In this document: positions 8,298 to 17,407 of the stretch, in pieces | Layout: each line of letters begins with the position of its first letter | Numbering within the stretch: position 1 is the first letter of the stretch | Source of the DNA: Antarcticimicrobium sp033791545 | GTDB lineage: Bacteria > Pseudomonadota > Alphaproteobacteria > Rhodobacterales > Rhodobacteraceae | Assembly (NCBI GenBank): GCA_033791545.1 | Contig: JASJGL010000070.1 | Coordinates: 1-60,946 of the forward strand | Length of the DNA: 60,946 bases | Direction of reading: 5' to 3' | Translations under genes and position numbers: made by a program | Notes under the pieces: model-generated | What the model saw: the letters and a program-made list of their open reading frames with translations, nothing else | Told to the model about the DNA's origin: nothing | Database searches by the model: none

Positions 8298-9169
8298 AAC
8301 TCAATCAGCTGTTCCGAGTAGTTGTGATGCACGTATCCGCGCGCCGTGATGATCCCGACCGAACGCTCTGCGCCGGGATCGATCAGCGGAACGACCCGTA
8401 ATTCCGCCGTCGGCAGCATCGGTATGGCAATGAAGGGCACCACCGCCACACCAAGCCCGGCCGCCGCCAGCGCGATGGCCGTATAGGCATACTGCACCTC
8501 GTATTGGACATTCATCGATACGCCGGTTTCTGCAACGATCTTGTTGATCAGGCCACGCGCGGCGGTTTGCGCATCGAGCAGGATCAAGGGAAATCCGGCA
8601 ATATCGGACAGCGAGACCTGCTCGCCCCCCTCGTCATAGTCCGGCGGGAGACAGACCGCAAAACGATCCTGCAGGATTGGTTCAAAATGAAATTCCGACA
8701 TATTGGGCACTTCCGGCCCGATATACAGCTCGATCTGCTGGTCCTGCAACATGACCAACGCGCTTGTCGGCGGCGTTTCCTTCACATCCACCACAGAGCG
8801 TGGATATCGCAGCTTGAATGTCGCGAGGATGTTGCCCAGACGCGTTGCCGCCAATGTTGGGGCGCAGCCGATGCTGACATGGCTGCGCCGATGTTCGGCG
8901 ACCTCGGACAGGCGGTCCAGCCCCGCTTGCACATCCGCCATCGCTTTGCTCACCTGCTCGAAAAGCATCGTGCCCGCCGGAGTCAGGTTGGCCGACTGCG
9001 GCGTGCGGACGAACAGGCTCATCCCCACCTGTTCCTCCAGATCCCGGATCTGCATCGACACGGCAGAGGGCGAGCGATTGCTTTCCTCTGCCGCGCGGCG
9101 AAAGCTGCCATGCTCTGCCGCCAGCAAAAAGGTCTGCAACAGCTTGAGATTGACGTTGTTCACGCTCAT
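8267..9169 (-). CDS. LysR family transcriptional regulator
   Basis: 300 residues, the family length. The N-terminal winged helix-turn-helix is textbook (LKLLQTFLLAAEHGSFRRAA, then SPSAVSMQIRDLEEQVG, residues 8-50). The type 2 periplasmic-binding-like effector domain follows from about residue 95 (HVSIGCAPTLAATRLGNIL). It lies 69 bases downstream of the ABC operon on the same strand, so it may be the last gene of that transcript or a local regulator of it. The convergent 3' end lies in the shared stem with the aldehyde dehydrogenase. Effector unknown. Confidence 0.85.
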   Translation of the reverse strand: MSVNNVNLKLLQTFLLAAEHGSFRRAAEESNRSPSAVSMQIRDLEEQVGMSLFVRTPQSANLTPAGTMLFEQVSKAMADVQAGLDRLSEVAEHRRSHVSIGCAPTLAATRLGNILATFKLRYPRSVVDVKETPPTSALVMLQDQQIELYIGPEVPNMSEFHFEPILQDRFAVCLPPDYDEGGEQVSLSDIAGFPLILLDAQTAARGLINKIVAETGVSMNVQYEVQYAYTAIALAAAGLGVAVVPFIAIPMLPTAELRVVPLIDPGAERSVGIITARGYVHHNYSEQLIELIRTELRQGC

Positions 9170-9238
9170 GACGGACTTGGGCCTCCTGCTGACGCCGCGC
9201 GGTTTTGTGCTGGCGCGCGCTATGCGCCTGACCCGATG

Positions 9239-10732
9239 TCAGTGAACGGCAGCGAACATGATCTTTTCTTCCGAGGCCTGAGACACGATCATCTCTTCGA
9301 CAATCCGGCCGCGTTTAGCAACAAGGATTCGATCAGAAACCGCCATGATCTCGGGCAGGTAGGACGATATGACGACCACCGCGAGTCCCTGATCCGCCAA
9401 ATCCTGAATGAGTTGGTGAATTTCGACAATCGCCCCCACATCCACCCCGCGCGTCGGCTCATCGAAAATGATCAATTTGGGCGCTTGGATCAGCGACTTG
9501 GCAATCACCACTTTCTGCTGGTTGCCGCCCGAAAGCTCGATCATCCGCGCCTTGTCCGAAATCGACTTGAGATGCAGTTTCTCGCCCCATTCCTTTGCCA
9601 GTTCCGGCACCCGCCGCATGGTGACGGGGGTGATCGGATTGCTGCCCTTGGACAGTTCACTCAGCAAAAGGTTCTCTCCGACCGTCATGGTCTCGAAGAA
9701 CCCGTCATGCTTGCGATCCTCGGTGACATAGACGATGCCATCGCGCATCGCCGGACGCGGCACACGGTAGCGCACCGGTTTGCCATTGAGACGAACCTCG
9801 CCCCCGTGCATGAAATCGCGTTTCATCACACCGGAGACGATCTTGGCCATCTCGGTGCGCCCGGCACCCACAAGACCAAATATGCCGGTGACCTGTCCGC
9901 CAAAGACCGAAAAGGACGAGTTCCGGACCATCCCGGCGCTGGACAAGTTTTCGACGCTCAACACCTTTTCGCCATAGGGTCGTGGTTCGCGTGTCGCCGT
10001 GCCGTGCAGTGTCTCGGTCAGATTGCGCCCGACCATTGCCTGAACCACGGATTCGCGAGTGAATTCCCCGGCCGGGCCGGAGGCGACCAAAGTGCCATCG
10101 CGCAGGACGGTGATGCGGTCGGACACCTCCAGCGCCTCTTCCAGCGCGTGACTGATAAAGATGATCGCCACATCCTGCGCCTTCAGCCGATCGAGCAGGC
10201 TGAAGAAATGTCGCTTTTCCTCGGGGGTCAGCGTTGCCGTCGGTTCATCAAAGATGATGACGCGCGCGTTGTGATGCACCGCGCGGGCGATCTCGACCAT
10301 CTGCTTTTGTGCGGCGCCCAGGGTCGAAACCTGCGCGGTCGGATCGACCTGAAAGCCCATGCTGACCAGGAACTGGCGGGCATCAATGTACAATCCGCGC
10401 AAACGGTTGAACATCTTTTCGTCGCCCAGATAGATGTTCTGCGCCACCGTCATCGCCGGAACGAGGTTGGTTTCCTGAAACACCATGGCGACGCCATTTT
10501 GCAGCGCTTCCGAGGGCGAGGCCAAATTCACCTCCGCCCCGTCAAACAGCATCTTGCCGTCATTCAACCGATAAACCCCGGCCATGACCTTGGTCAGCGT
10601 CGATTTACCCGCTCCGTTTTCCCCCAAAAGAGCGTGAATCTCGCCCTTGCGCAGGGTGAAATTCACGTCATGGAACGCCGCCACCCCGCCAAAGGACTTG
10701 GTGGCATTCTGCATTTCAATGATGTTTTGCAT
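9239..10732 (-). CDS. sugar ABC transporter ATP-binding protein, two ATPase domains (RbsA/MglA type)
   Basis: 497 residues with two nucleotide-binding domains in tandem, the hallmark of carbohydrate-uptake class 2 importers. Domain 1 has Walker A GENGAGKST (about 37-45), an altered signature LGAAQKQ and Walker B VIIFDEPTA. Domain 2 has a modified P-loop (GLVGAGRTE), signature LSGGNQQKV and Walker B LIIFDEPTRGVD. The imperfect motifs of each half are normal for this class. Last transporter gene of a five-gene minus-strand operon, 3 bases after the SMP-30 gene. Energises both permeases of the cluster. Sugar or sugar-like substrate not known. Confidence 0.9.
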   Translation of the reverse strand: MQNIIEMQNATKSFGGVAAFHDVNFTLRKGEIHALLGENGAGKSTLTKVMAGVYRLNDGKMLFDGAEVNLASPSEALQNGVAMVFQETNLVPAMTVAQNIYLGDEKMFNRLRGLYIDARQFLVSMGFQVDPTAQVSTLGAAQKQMVEIARAVHHNARVIIFDEPTATLTPEEKRHFFSLLDRLKAQDVAIIFISHALEEALEVSDRITVLRDGTLVASGPAGEFTRESVVQAMVGRNLTETLHGTATREPRPYGEKVLSVENLSSAGMVRNSSFSVFGGQVTGIFGLVGAGRTEMAKIVSGVMKRDFMHGGEVRLNGKPVRYRVPRPAMRDGIVYVTEDRKHDGFFETMTVGENLLLSELSKGSNPITPVTMRRVPELAKEWGEKLHLKSISDKARMIELSGGNQQKVVIAKSLIQAPKLIIFDEPTRGVDVGAIVEIHQLIQDLADQGLAVVVISSYLPEIMAVSDRILVAKRGRIVEEMIVSQASEEKIMFAAVH

Positions 10733-10735
10733 CTC

Positions 10736-11827
10736 TCAACCCTCTCGCGCCACGTCGGCCAGCCGCAGGAGTCGCCCTGCACCCTTTGACGCGACATACA
10801 GTTCATCGCCCCGTTCGCAGACCGAAACGCAGCCATGCATCACGCCATCCGCCCGCGAATGGAAACTGCGCAGCGGACGCATCTGCGGATCGCACTGCAC
10901 CACCAACCCATAAGACCGGGTCACGGCATAGGGTTTCATGACACCCATCTGTTTCAACTGGCTGCCCTGCATCGGTTCCCGGAATGACAGGCCCGATGCC
11001 AGCGCCGGGGCCATCCAGTACGGCTCGGGAACCTCTGTCAGCATCCGTTGGCGATAGTCGTCCTCGCGCAGGATGAATTCGACCAGTTGATTGCGCACCG
11101 AATAGAAGCTGAGCCAGAATCCCGCATTCACGGCCGGGGCGATCCGAGCCGGATAGGCTGGAAGATGTTCGAGAACAGGCGTGCTTGTGCCGGTGGCCAG
11201 ATCGACCGAGATCACCCGGTGACGCCAGCTTTCCGCGACCCAGATCCGCTGTGATCCGGTCAGGGCAATGCCCGACGCCCAGCCCAGATCGCCAAGGATG
11301 CGCGTGGCATCTCCTGTTTCAAGGTCAAGCCGCCACAGGCTGCCACGGCGGCCCTTTTCCATCAGGTCGCGCCGCCAGTTCGCGGCGCTGTTGCGATCAG
11401 AGCCCTCAGTCGCCAACACGGTATTGGCATCCAAGAAGGCCAGCGATGTTGGATAGACCGGCCCGGTTTCACCCGCCCCGCCAAAGCAGAGGCCATCGTG
11501 CGGCCCGCCCCGGATTACGACGCCCTGCCCTTCGATCCCAAGGGCCAGCATGCCCTTACCCCCGGCCATGGCCGAAATCGGGGCGTCAAAGCGCGCCTCC
11601 TCCTCGGCAGTGGCTTCGCCCCAGCGCAGCCGGAGCAAGGTATTTCCCGAAGAACAGAACAACCCTTTTTCAGCCGCGACCAGATTATCAACCTCGTTGA
11701 TCTCGGCAAAGACCTCGGCGTCGTCCAGGGCGGCATTCGGCATCAGCGGCCCATCGAGGATCGGCACGGTGATCGCCGCCTCGCCACGCCCCAGACGACG
11801 GTCGATGAAACGTCGGATCGCAGTCAT
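10736..11827 (-). CDS. SMP-30/gluconolactonase/strictosidine-synthase-like protein
   Basis: 363 residues predicted to form a six-bladed beta-propeller. Recognisable pieces include WASGIALTGSQRIWVAESWRHRVISVDL and a final MHGCVSVCERGDELYVASKGAGRLLRL blade. Enzymes of this family hydrolyse sugar lactones with a bound divalent metal, but many members have no proven activity. The start is set at ATG 11827 because it overlaps the upstream stop by ATGA; longer frames run into the upstream gene. It is a paralogue of the C-terminal half of the preceding fusion protein (shared WVAESW/FAESW and YPARI/YPDNI blades). No signal peptide is seen. Confidence 0.72.
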   Translation of the reverse strand: MTAIRRFIDRRLGRGEAAITVPILDGPLMPNAALDDAEVFAEINEVDNLVAAEKGLFCSSGNTLLRLRWGEATAEEEARFDAPISAMAGGKGMLALGIEGQGVVIRGGPHDGLCFGGAGETGPVYPTSLAFLDANTVLATEGSDRNSAANWRRDLMEKGRRGSLWRLDLETGDATRILGDLGWASGIALTGSQRIWVAESWRHRVISVDLATGTSTPVLEHLPAYPARIAPAVNAGFWLSFYSVRNQLVEFILREDDYRQRMLTEVPEPYWMAPALASGLSFREPMQGSQLKQMGVMKPYAVTRSYGLVVQCDPQMRPLRSFHSRADGVMHGCVSVCERGDELYVASKGAGRLLRLADVAREG

Positions 11828-13938
11828 TCCGGTTTCCTCCAATAGCTGTCCAACCCGCACCAGGTCTGATCCGCATCGGGCAGTTTGAGCGTGCCCATAC
11901 GATTGTTGAAAATACCGCAGAGATACAGCGTGCCCTTGTGTTCGCGCATCGAGGTGATCATCGGGTGCTTCTGCCCGCCCAGATCCCACAGGCTTTCCAG
12001 GATCTCGCCCTTTTCGTTGAACTTGAGCACACAGCCGGTGTTCAGGTTCGGCATCAGCCAGGCATCTTCCGAGACCCGCCGCGCCATTCGGCGGCGGAAC
12101 GCGGGCATTTCCAGTGACAGGTCAAGCGCGGGGGTGCGCGAGCCCATCAAGGCCAGCCAATAGGTTCCATCCGACGCGCGGTTGATGTTGTCGGGATAGC
12201 CCGGCAGACCTTCGATGACCCGCTCGACCGTGCCCGTCTTTGGCCCGGCATAGTAATAACGACTAATCCGGCAGGCCCAGCTTTCGGCAAAGAGCACCGA
12301 TTCCCCATCGTAAGAGGTACAGACCCCATTGGGGAAAAGCAGGTTGTTTTGAATCGTCTTTGTCGTCCCGGTCTTGGGATCGAAACAGATCAACCGCCCG
12401 TTGCCCCGGCTTTCCAGCGCATCGGCATACCAGTCGTGCATCTCGAACCGCACGGTCGCCTCGGAAAAGATGATCCGCCCATCGGGTAGAATATCGCAAT
12501 CATCCGCCAGTTTCATCACCGAGTCATCGGCAACCGAGGTCCAGCTTCGGTTGGTTTCCCCTGTTTGCAGGCTGACCTTTCCTTCCGGTGTGATCTGATA
12601 CAGCCCCATGCCGCCGACACAGACCGACATGTTGCCCGCCGCATCGAACACCATCCCCATCGGCGCGCCGCCGATATGGGCAAAGACCTCGTACCGGGTA
12701 TAGTCGGGCGGGAACCAGCGCAAGATGTCTCCATGGCGACTGCCGGTATACAGGTTGTCGTCGCGATCAAAGATCACGTCTTCGGCGCCATCCAAGGTCC
12801 CCAGTCCGATGACGCCCACTTCGCGCAACCGGTCGTTCGGTTCCATTGGGCCGTCATCGGTCGAGATCGCCGGCGGCATCTTGTTGTAGGTCGGTGAGAT
12901 ATAGACAGCGCGCAGCAGCTTGTGCCGGTTCTTGACCCAGCGCACATCCAGAAACACGGCAGCCACCAGGATCAGCCCCAGCAGCAGCGAATTGACCGGG
13001 CCGGGAATGCCAAGCGCCAGCAGTGAATTCGACAGCATAAGCACGAACACCGTGCCCATCAGCGCCTTGGCCACCGATCCGCGCCCGCCGCCCAGCGAAA
13101 TGCCGCCTAGCACCGTCGCCGTCAGCGCCTGCAGTTCCAGACCGGCGCCAATGTCCGACGCGGCTGACCCGATACGGGCAGAGAACAGAAAGGCTGCCAA
13201 GGCCACAAAGGCGGAACAGGCGACATAGGCCGAAAACACGGTCCAGCGCACATTGATGCCCGCGTTATGCGCCGATCGTCGCGCCCCGCCCACGGCCATG
13301 AGCCGCCAGCCATAACGCCCGCGCGACAGCACGATGTGCAGGGCGATGGACACAAGGGCCATCAGCAGGAACGAAACCGGCAACCCCCAGATCAGCCCGA
13401 TCCCGAGGAATTCGAACACCGGCGATTCCGGGTAATTCATCACGATGTCAGTGGAAATCTTTGGGAACACGATATCAAAGATCGAGCGATAGATAATCAG
13501 CGTGACCAGCGTGGTCAGAAAGGCCCGCATCCGCAGGATGCCGACCAGAAACCCGTTGATCGCGCCGCAGGCCACGCCGACCCCCAGCGTCGCAACAAGG
13601 CCGGTGCCAAGGCTCGCGCCTTGCACGTTCATCACATAAAGCGCCGTGGTCACGGTCAGCGCAAAGGTGGAACCGACCGAAAGGTCGATCCCACCCGAGA
13701 TCATCACAATGGACAATCCCAACACGACAAGCCCCAGCTCCGCCACCTGAGCGGACAGAATGGACATGGTGCTAAACTCGAAAAACCGGGGCACGATGGA
13801 CCCGAAGATCGCGACGATCAGCACCAACGCAAAGAACGGGATCGCGCTATCGGCCCATTTCTTGTTCAGGATTTCGCCCATGACATGATCGGGCAACAGC
13901 CGATAGCGCCACCGGACGATGGATTGAGAGAGGCTCAT
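11824..13938 (-). CDS. fusion: sugar ABC permease (RbsC type) plus SMP-30/strictosidine-synthase-like domain
   Basis: 704 residues in one uninterrupted frame. Residues about 30-335 are a BPD-type sugar permease with many membrane segments and the family motifs ISGGIDLSVGS and LGGISLGGGRGS. Residues about 350-704 are a soluble propeller: GAEDVIFDRDDNLYTGSRHG, FPNGVCTSYDGESVLFAESW, YPDNINRASDGTYWLALMGS, GIFNNRMGTLKLP. A normal RbsC ends near residue 330, so this is a true domain fusion, not a misread junction: no frame break is seen. It could couple uptake to lactone hydrolysis or sensing. Which membrane side the propeller faces depends on the number of helices, which needs a topology prediction. 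Confidence 0.85.
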   Translation of the reverse strand: MSLSQSIVRWRYRLLPDHVMGEILNKKWADSAIPFFALVLIVAIFGSIVPRFFEFSTMSILSAQVAELGLVVLGLSIVMISGGIDLSVGSTFALTVTTALYVMNVQGASLGTGLVATLGVGVACGAINGFLVGILRMRAFLTTLVTLIIYRSIFDIVFPKISTDIVMNYPESPVFEFLGIGLIWGLPVSFLLMALVSIALHIVLSRGRYGWRLMAVGGARRSAHNAGINVRWTVFSAYVACSAFVALAAFLFSARIGSAASDIGAGLELQALTATVLGGISLGGGRGSVAKALMGTVFVLMLSNSLLALGIPGPVNSLLLGLILVAAVFLDVRWVKNRHKLLRAVYISPTYNKMPPAISTDDGPMEPNDRLREVGVIGLGTLDGAEDVIFDRDDNLYTGSRHGDILRWFPPDYTRYEVFAHIGGAPMGMVFDAAGNMSVCVGGMGLYQITPEGKVSLQTGETNRSWTSVADDSVMKLADDCDILPDGRIIFSEATVRFEMHDWYADALESRGNGRLICFDPKTGTTKTIQNNLLFPNGVCTSYDGESVLFAESWACRISRYYYAGPKTGTVERVIEGLPGYPDNINRASDGTYWLALMGSRTPALDLSLEMPAFRRRMARRVSEDAWLMPNLNTGCVLKFNEKGEILESLWDLGGQKHPMITSMREHKGTLYLCGIFNNRMGTLKLPDADQTWCGLDSYWRKPE

Positions 13939-13950
13939 CTGTAGGTGTCC

Positions 13951-14958
13951 TTACTTCAGCTGATCAATGGTCCAGCAGTTCCGGCCCGTCGCGTTGCTTG
14001 CGTCAACGCGGGTGATCGGCCCGAAGAACACGGTCTTTTCTGATCCGGCCGGGCGTTCGGGGTGTTGCAGGAACTCAGAAATCTGCTGTGCCGCGATCTC
14101 TGCCTGAATCGGGGCGTTGAAGTTGTAAACAACGTCCAACATGCCCTTTTCGATGCTGTCACAGGCAGTCATCGCACCGGCCCCATTGGTCACGATGGTC
14201 ACCTGATCCTGCTTGCCCGCAGCCACGACGGCGGCCCCGGCACCCACTTCGGCGTTGTCCCAGATGCCCATGATCCCGCACAGGTCGGGGTGTTGTTGCA
14301 AGACGGTCTCGGTGATCTGGCGCGCCTTTTCGCTGTCGTAATCGGCAGGCTGATCAGACACCAGTTCCAGCTCCGGGTTCTCGGCCAGGATCTGATCAAG
14401 CCCTTCGCGCATATAGATGTTGGCGGCACCGGTCTGGACGCCTGCAAGCCAGACGATCTTTTTCGACGGGGCCCCGTCCGCAAGGCAGGTTTTGGCCAGT
14501 TCGCCCGCTTCCAGACGGCCCATCTCGATCCAGTCATTGCCGACATAGCTGTCGGTCTGGGTAATCGACTGCATGTTGATCTGCAGGATCTTGATGCCGG
14601 CCTGCTGCGCCTGTTTCAGCGCGCGGGCATAGGTCTGCACATCGGGGTTCTGCACGATCAGCACGTCCGGCTTGTCGCCAATGGCCCCTTGCAAGGCACG
14701 GATTCCGGCCGCGGTATCCATGTTCGGGTCCCGCACCTGAAAGTCGAACCCGTAGCGATCCGCGTGGCGTTGCCAGACGGCGGTCCATGCCTGATTCAGG
14801 TCCATCCCCTGCGACAGCGGGATAAAAATGACCCGCTTGCCCTTGAGTGCTTCGAGATAGGTCGCACGGCCGACCTGTTCGATCTCTTTTGCCGCCGCAG
14901 GAACGGTCAATACCGTTGTCGCGATCAGCGCGGCGACTGCCACTTTCTTGAACATCAT
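13951..14958 (-). CDS. sugar ABC transporter substrate-binding protein
   Basis: 335 residues with a cleavable signal peptide (MFKKVAVAALIATTVLTVPAAAKE, cut near AAA-KE) and a type 1 periplasmic-binding fold (Peripla_BP_4 like). Visible elements: KRVIFIPLSQGMDLNQAW, ALQGAIGDKPDVLIVQNPD and the second-lobe GIMGIWDNAEVGAGAAV. Two adjacent ATG codons are possible starts after AAGGGAGG. It lies between the two permease genes, 36 bases after the first and 12 bases before the fusion. Delivers a sugar-like ligand from the periplasm. Ligand unknown. Confidence 0.88.
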   Translation of the reverse strand: MMFKKVAVAALIATTVLTVPAAAKEIEQVGRATYLEALKGKRVIFIPLSQGMDLNQAWTAVWQRHADRYGFDFQVRDPNMDTAAGIRALQGAIGDKPDVLIVQNPDVQTYARALKQAQQAGIKILQINMQSITQTDSYVGNDWIEMGRLEAGELAKTCLADGAPSKKIVWLAGVQTGAANIYMREGLDQILAENPELELVSDQPADYDSEKARQITETVLQQHPDLCGIMGIWDNAEVGAGAAVVAAGKQDQVTIVTNGAGAMTACDSIEKGMLDVVYNFNAPIQAEIAAQQISEFLQHPERPAGSEKTVFFGPITRVDASNATGRNCWTIDQLK

Positions 14959-14994
14959 GATTTGGTTTCCTCCCTTGATGATTGGTCTTGGTCG

Positions 14995-16002
14995 TCAGAT
15001 ATCGCCACTTTGCGATGTCTGTTCGTCACGCGGATTGATCACCGCATCGAACGCGAGCGCGGCCAAAAGGATCACGCTTTTGATCAGGTTCTGGCTCGTG
15101 TAGCTGAAGTTCATGATCGTCATCCCGTTGATCAGGATGCCGACAAGGACGGTGCCGACCAGCACGTTGCGCACGCCGCCCTGCCCGCCCGACAGGCTGA
15201 TGCCGCCCAGAACGACGACCAGCAAAACGTCATAAATCAGTGTCGAATTGTACAACCGGGTATTGATGCCCGACACGAGGCCGGTCAGCAGAATGCCGGC
15301 GCCATAGGCGATCAAGGCCGAGATCACGTATTGGGTAATCACGACAGGCCGCGACGGCAGCCCCGATGTGCGTGCGGCCGCCGGATTGTCGCCACTCGCA
15401 TAGACAAAGCGCCCAAAGCGGGTGAACTTCAGAAACAGCGCGACCAGCGCCGCCACCAGCGCAAAGATAAGAACCGAAACCGGAATGCCGAACAGATTTC
15501 CCGACCCGATATAGGTCAGCCATTCGATCCCGGCCGGGGCATAAAGAACATCAGACGTGAACGCGACGCGACCGCCGCCATAGACCACCGAGGCCATGGC
15601 AAGCGTGGCAAAGATCGGCGGCACTTCGGCCACGGCGATCAGGACGCCCGTTACAAGACCGAAAAGGGCAACCAGAACCGCGCCGATGGCAATCGCCTCG
15701 CCGAAACCAAAGCCCTGTGTCGACATCCAGATCGCAAAGGCGACCCCCACGACCATCACCGCCACCATAGTCAGGTCGATGCCGCGGCCCACCACGACAA
15801 ACCCCATGCCCACGGCCAGCATCCCCAGAATTGCGACGTTTTTCAGCAATGCCAGAATGTTGCCCTGGGTTAGGAACCTGTCCAATACCACGGAAAAGAC
15901 AATGAAAAGGACCACCGCAATTGCGGTTACGACCCCTTCCTGAGTCACCTTGAATGCACCGCGCTTGCGGCTTTGTTCCGCGTTCTGTTCTGTCGAAACC
16001 AT
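14995..16002 (-). CDS. sugar ABC transporter permease (RbsC type)
   Basis: 335 residues, about eight to ten membrane helices. Carries the carbohydrate-permease motifs VGRGIDLTMVAVMVVG and LGGISLSGGQGGVRNVLVGT. ATG at 16002 is chosen because GGGGAGG precedes it and the family N-terminus (a short charged lead, then the first helix TAIAVVLFIVFSVV) fits; the open frame extends further upstream without support. First gene of the operon that continues with the binding protein, fused permease, SMP-30 protein and ATPase. With two different permeases the transporter is probably a heterodimer. Confidence 0.88.
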   Translation of the reverse strand: MVSTEQNAEQSRKRGAFKVTQEGVVTAIAVVLFIVFSVVLDRFLTQGNILALLKNVAILGMLAVGMGFVVVGRGIDLTMVAVMVVGVAFAIWMSTQGFGFGEAIAIGAVLVALFGLVTGVLIAVAEVPPIFATLAMASVVYGGGRVAFTSDVLYAPAGIEWLTYIGSGNLFGIPVSVLIFALVAALVALFLKFTRFGRFVYASGDNPAAARTSGLPSRPVVITQYVISALIAYGAGILLTGLVSGINTRLYNSTLIYDVLLVVVLGGISLSGGQGGVRNVLVGTVLVGILINGMTIMNFSYTSQNLIKSVILLAALAFDAVINPRDEQTSQSGDI

Positions 16003-16476
16003 GCAGCCTCCCCTTCGCGACGGCCATAGAAAGACAGCCCCCGGACTGATGCAGCCGGGGTCGCTCGTTGATGACAGACGCAAATTCCTCCAAAAAGCCC
16101 GATACCGGGCCATCCCGTCTCCTTACGGGAACACGCAACCGCCGCTGACGCAGCAAGCTGGGTGTCGGGCAAACATGACGAGGTGCCGCTATAGCCGCAA
16201 ATCTGATTTTCTGACGGGCTGTGCAGAAAACATGTTTACCAGTTAAATCAATGCCCTGCGCTCAGGAGATGGATCGATTTCACCCCGAAAGTCGGGGTCG
16301 GCCCACCCCAGACGGTCAAGAAAGCAGAACGGGGATTCAGAAAATGACAGCCTCCGTCCCCTGCGGGTTCTTTCCCACCGCGCCGCTGTCGGTTAACCCG
16401 TGGGGGAGATGTAAATCCCGCCAGAGGCGTTGAGACGCAACGCCGAGGGGCCGGGAAGGTCGATGAGGAGAGCACT
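16003..16476. promoter_or_regulatory. 474-base divergent intergenic region between the ABC operon and a dehydrogenase gene
   Basis: No gene seen. It holds several inverted repeats: a CCCCGG/CCGGGG stem about 35 bases before the ABC start, in the leader; AAACATGTTT (16228-16237), a perfect 10-base palindrome in an AT-rich patch that is a fair operator candidate; CCCCGA-AAG-TCGGGG (16283-16297); and GGCGTT/AACGCC (16426-16444) in the leader of the rightward gene. The shared control region suggests that the transporter and the dehydrogenase serve one pathway. Confidence 0.4.
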
Positions 16477-17355
16477 ATGAAAGTCGGAATTATCGGAGTC
16501 GGCCTTATGGGCCACGGGATTGCCCGGAACGTCTTGGCGCGGGGCGGTTTCGCGCTCAGCTTTCTTGACCATCCGGGGAACCAGCCGGTGGACGAGATTG
16601 TCGGCCTTGGCGCCCAAGCCTGCGCCACCCCTGCCGATGTGGCCGCGGCCTCGGATGTGGTGATCCTTTGCGTTACCGGTTCGCCTCAGGTCGAAGCGAT
16701 CATCACCGGCGAAAACGGTGTCGTCTCGGGGCTGAAACCGGGCACCGTGATCGTCGACTGCTCGACCGCGCTGCCTGATTCTACCGTGCGCATGGGCGCG
16801 GCCATTAAGGCGGTCGGCGGCGAGTATCTTGACGCGCCGATGACCCGCACCGCCAAACACGCCCATGAGGGAACGCTGAACCTGTTGGTCGGTGGTGATC
16901 CCGAGGTGCTGGAAAAGGTCCGCCCGGTGCTGGCCTCGTTCACCGAAACCGTGGATCACGTCGGCGCGCTCGGTGATGGTCACCGACTCAAGCTGCTGCA
17001 CAACTATGTGTCGGTCGGGTTCATGACCCTGCTGGCCGAGGCCGCCGCGCAATCCGCCGATGCGGGCATTGATCCCAAGGTCTTTGTGGACGTGCTGGCC
17101 AATGGTGGCGGCGCCAGCGCCGCGCTTCAGCGTCTGGCACCCTTCATCACCGAAGGCGACCGCGAGGGGCTGCCGTTCTTTGTCAGCAACGCGCAGAAAG
17201 ACATCAACTATTACCGCGCCATGTCCGATGCCGCCGGCGCGCAGAAGATCATTGCCGATGGTGTGGCCGATGCGCTCTCCTCTGCGGTGGATGCCGGCCA
17301 AGGCCAGGCCTATGTGCCCGAGTTGGTCCGCATTTTCCGCAGCAACGTAGACTGA
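16477..17355 (+). CDS. NAD(P)-dependent oxidoreductase, 3-hydroxyisobutyrate dehydrogenase family
   Basis: 292 residues. The Rossmann start is VGIIGVGLMGHGIARNVLA, and the catalytic Lys lies in HRLKLLHNYVS (about K171, with the Asn four residues later). The substrate loop is DAPMTRTAKHAHEGTLNLLVGG, not the DAPVSGG of true 3-hydroxyisobutyrate dehydrogenases. The Arg-Thr in this loop recalls sulfolactaldehyde reductase YihU (VGRTSANA...GTL), but the Gly and Ser are not kept, so the substrate is open. It diverges from the sugar-type ABC operon across a 474-base control region. Likely oxidises or reduces a short 3-hydroxy acid or semialdehyde. Confidence 0.82.
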   Translation: MKVGIIGVGLMGHGIARNVLARGGFALSFLDHPGNQPVDEIVGLGAQACATPADVAAASDVVILCVTGSPQVEAIITGENGVVSGLKPGTVIVDCSTALPDSTVRMGAAIKAVGGEYLDAPMTRTAKHAHEGTLNLLVGGDPEVLEKVRPVLASFTETVDHVGALGDGHRLKLLHNYVSVGFMTLLAEAAAQSADAGIDPKVFVDVLANGGGASAALQRLAPFITEGDREGLPFFVSNAQKDINYYRAMSDAAGAQKIIADGVADALSSAVDAGQGQAYVPELVRIFRSNVD

Positions 17356-17360
17356 TCCGC

Positions 17361-17407
17361 GCCACGACGATCGCTGGCCAAACCCTTCGGTTGGCTAGCG
17401 TCGTGGC
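17361..17407 (+). terminator. stem-loop after the oxidoreductase gene
   Basis: GCCACGACG (17361-17369) pairs with CGTCGTGGC ending at 17407, and an inner GCCAA/TTGGC pair closes a short loop with a small internal bulge. It begins 5 bases after the stop codon. It is not followed by a T-run, so termination strength is uncertain. Confidence 0.45.

Noticed and set aside
8504..10789. A 761-codon open frame on the plus strand opposite the LysR and ABC ATPase genes
   Set aside because: It lies antisense to two clearly conserved genes, has a His/Arg/Gln/Asp-rich composition typical of antisense reading in GC-rich DNA and no family motif. The same holds for long frames at 14062-15873, 21302-22912, 42153-43805, 51705-53384 and 56587-58038.
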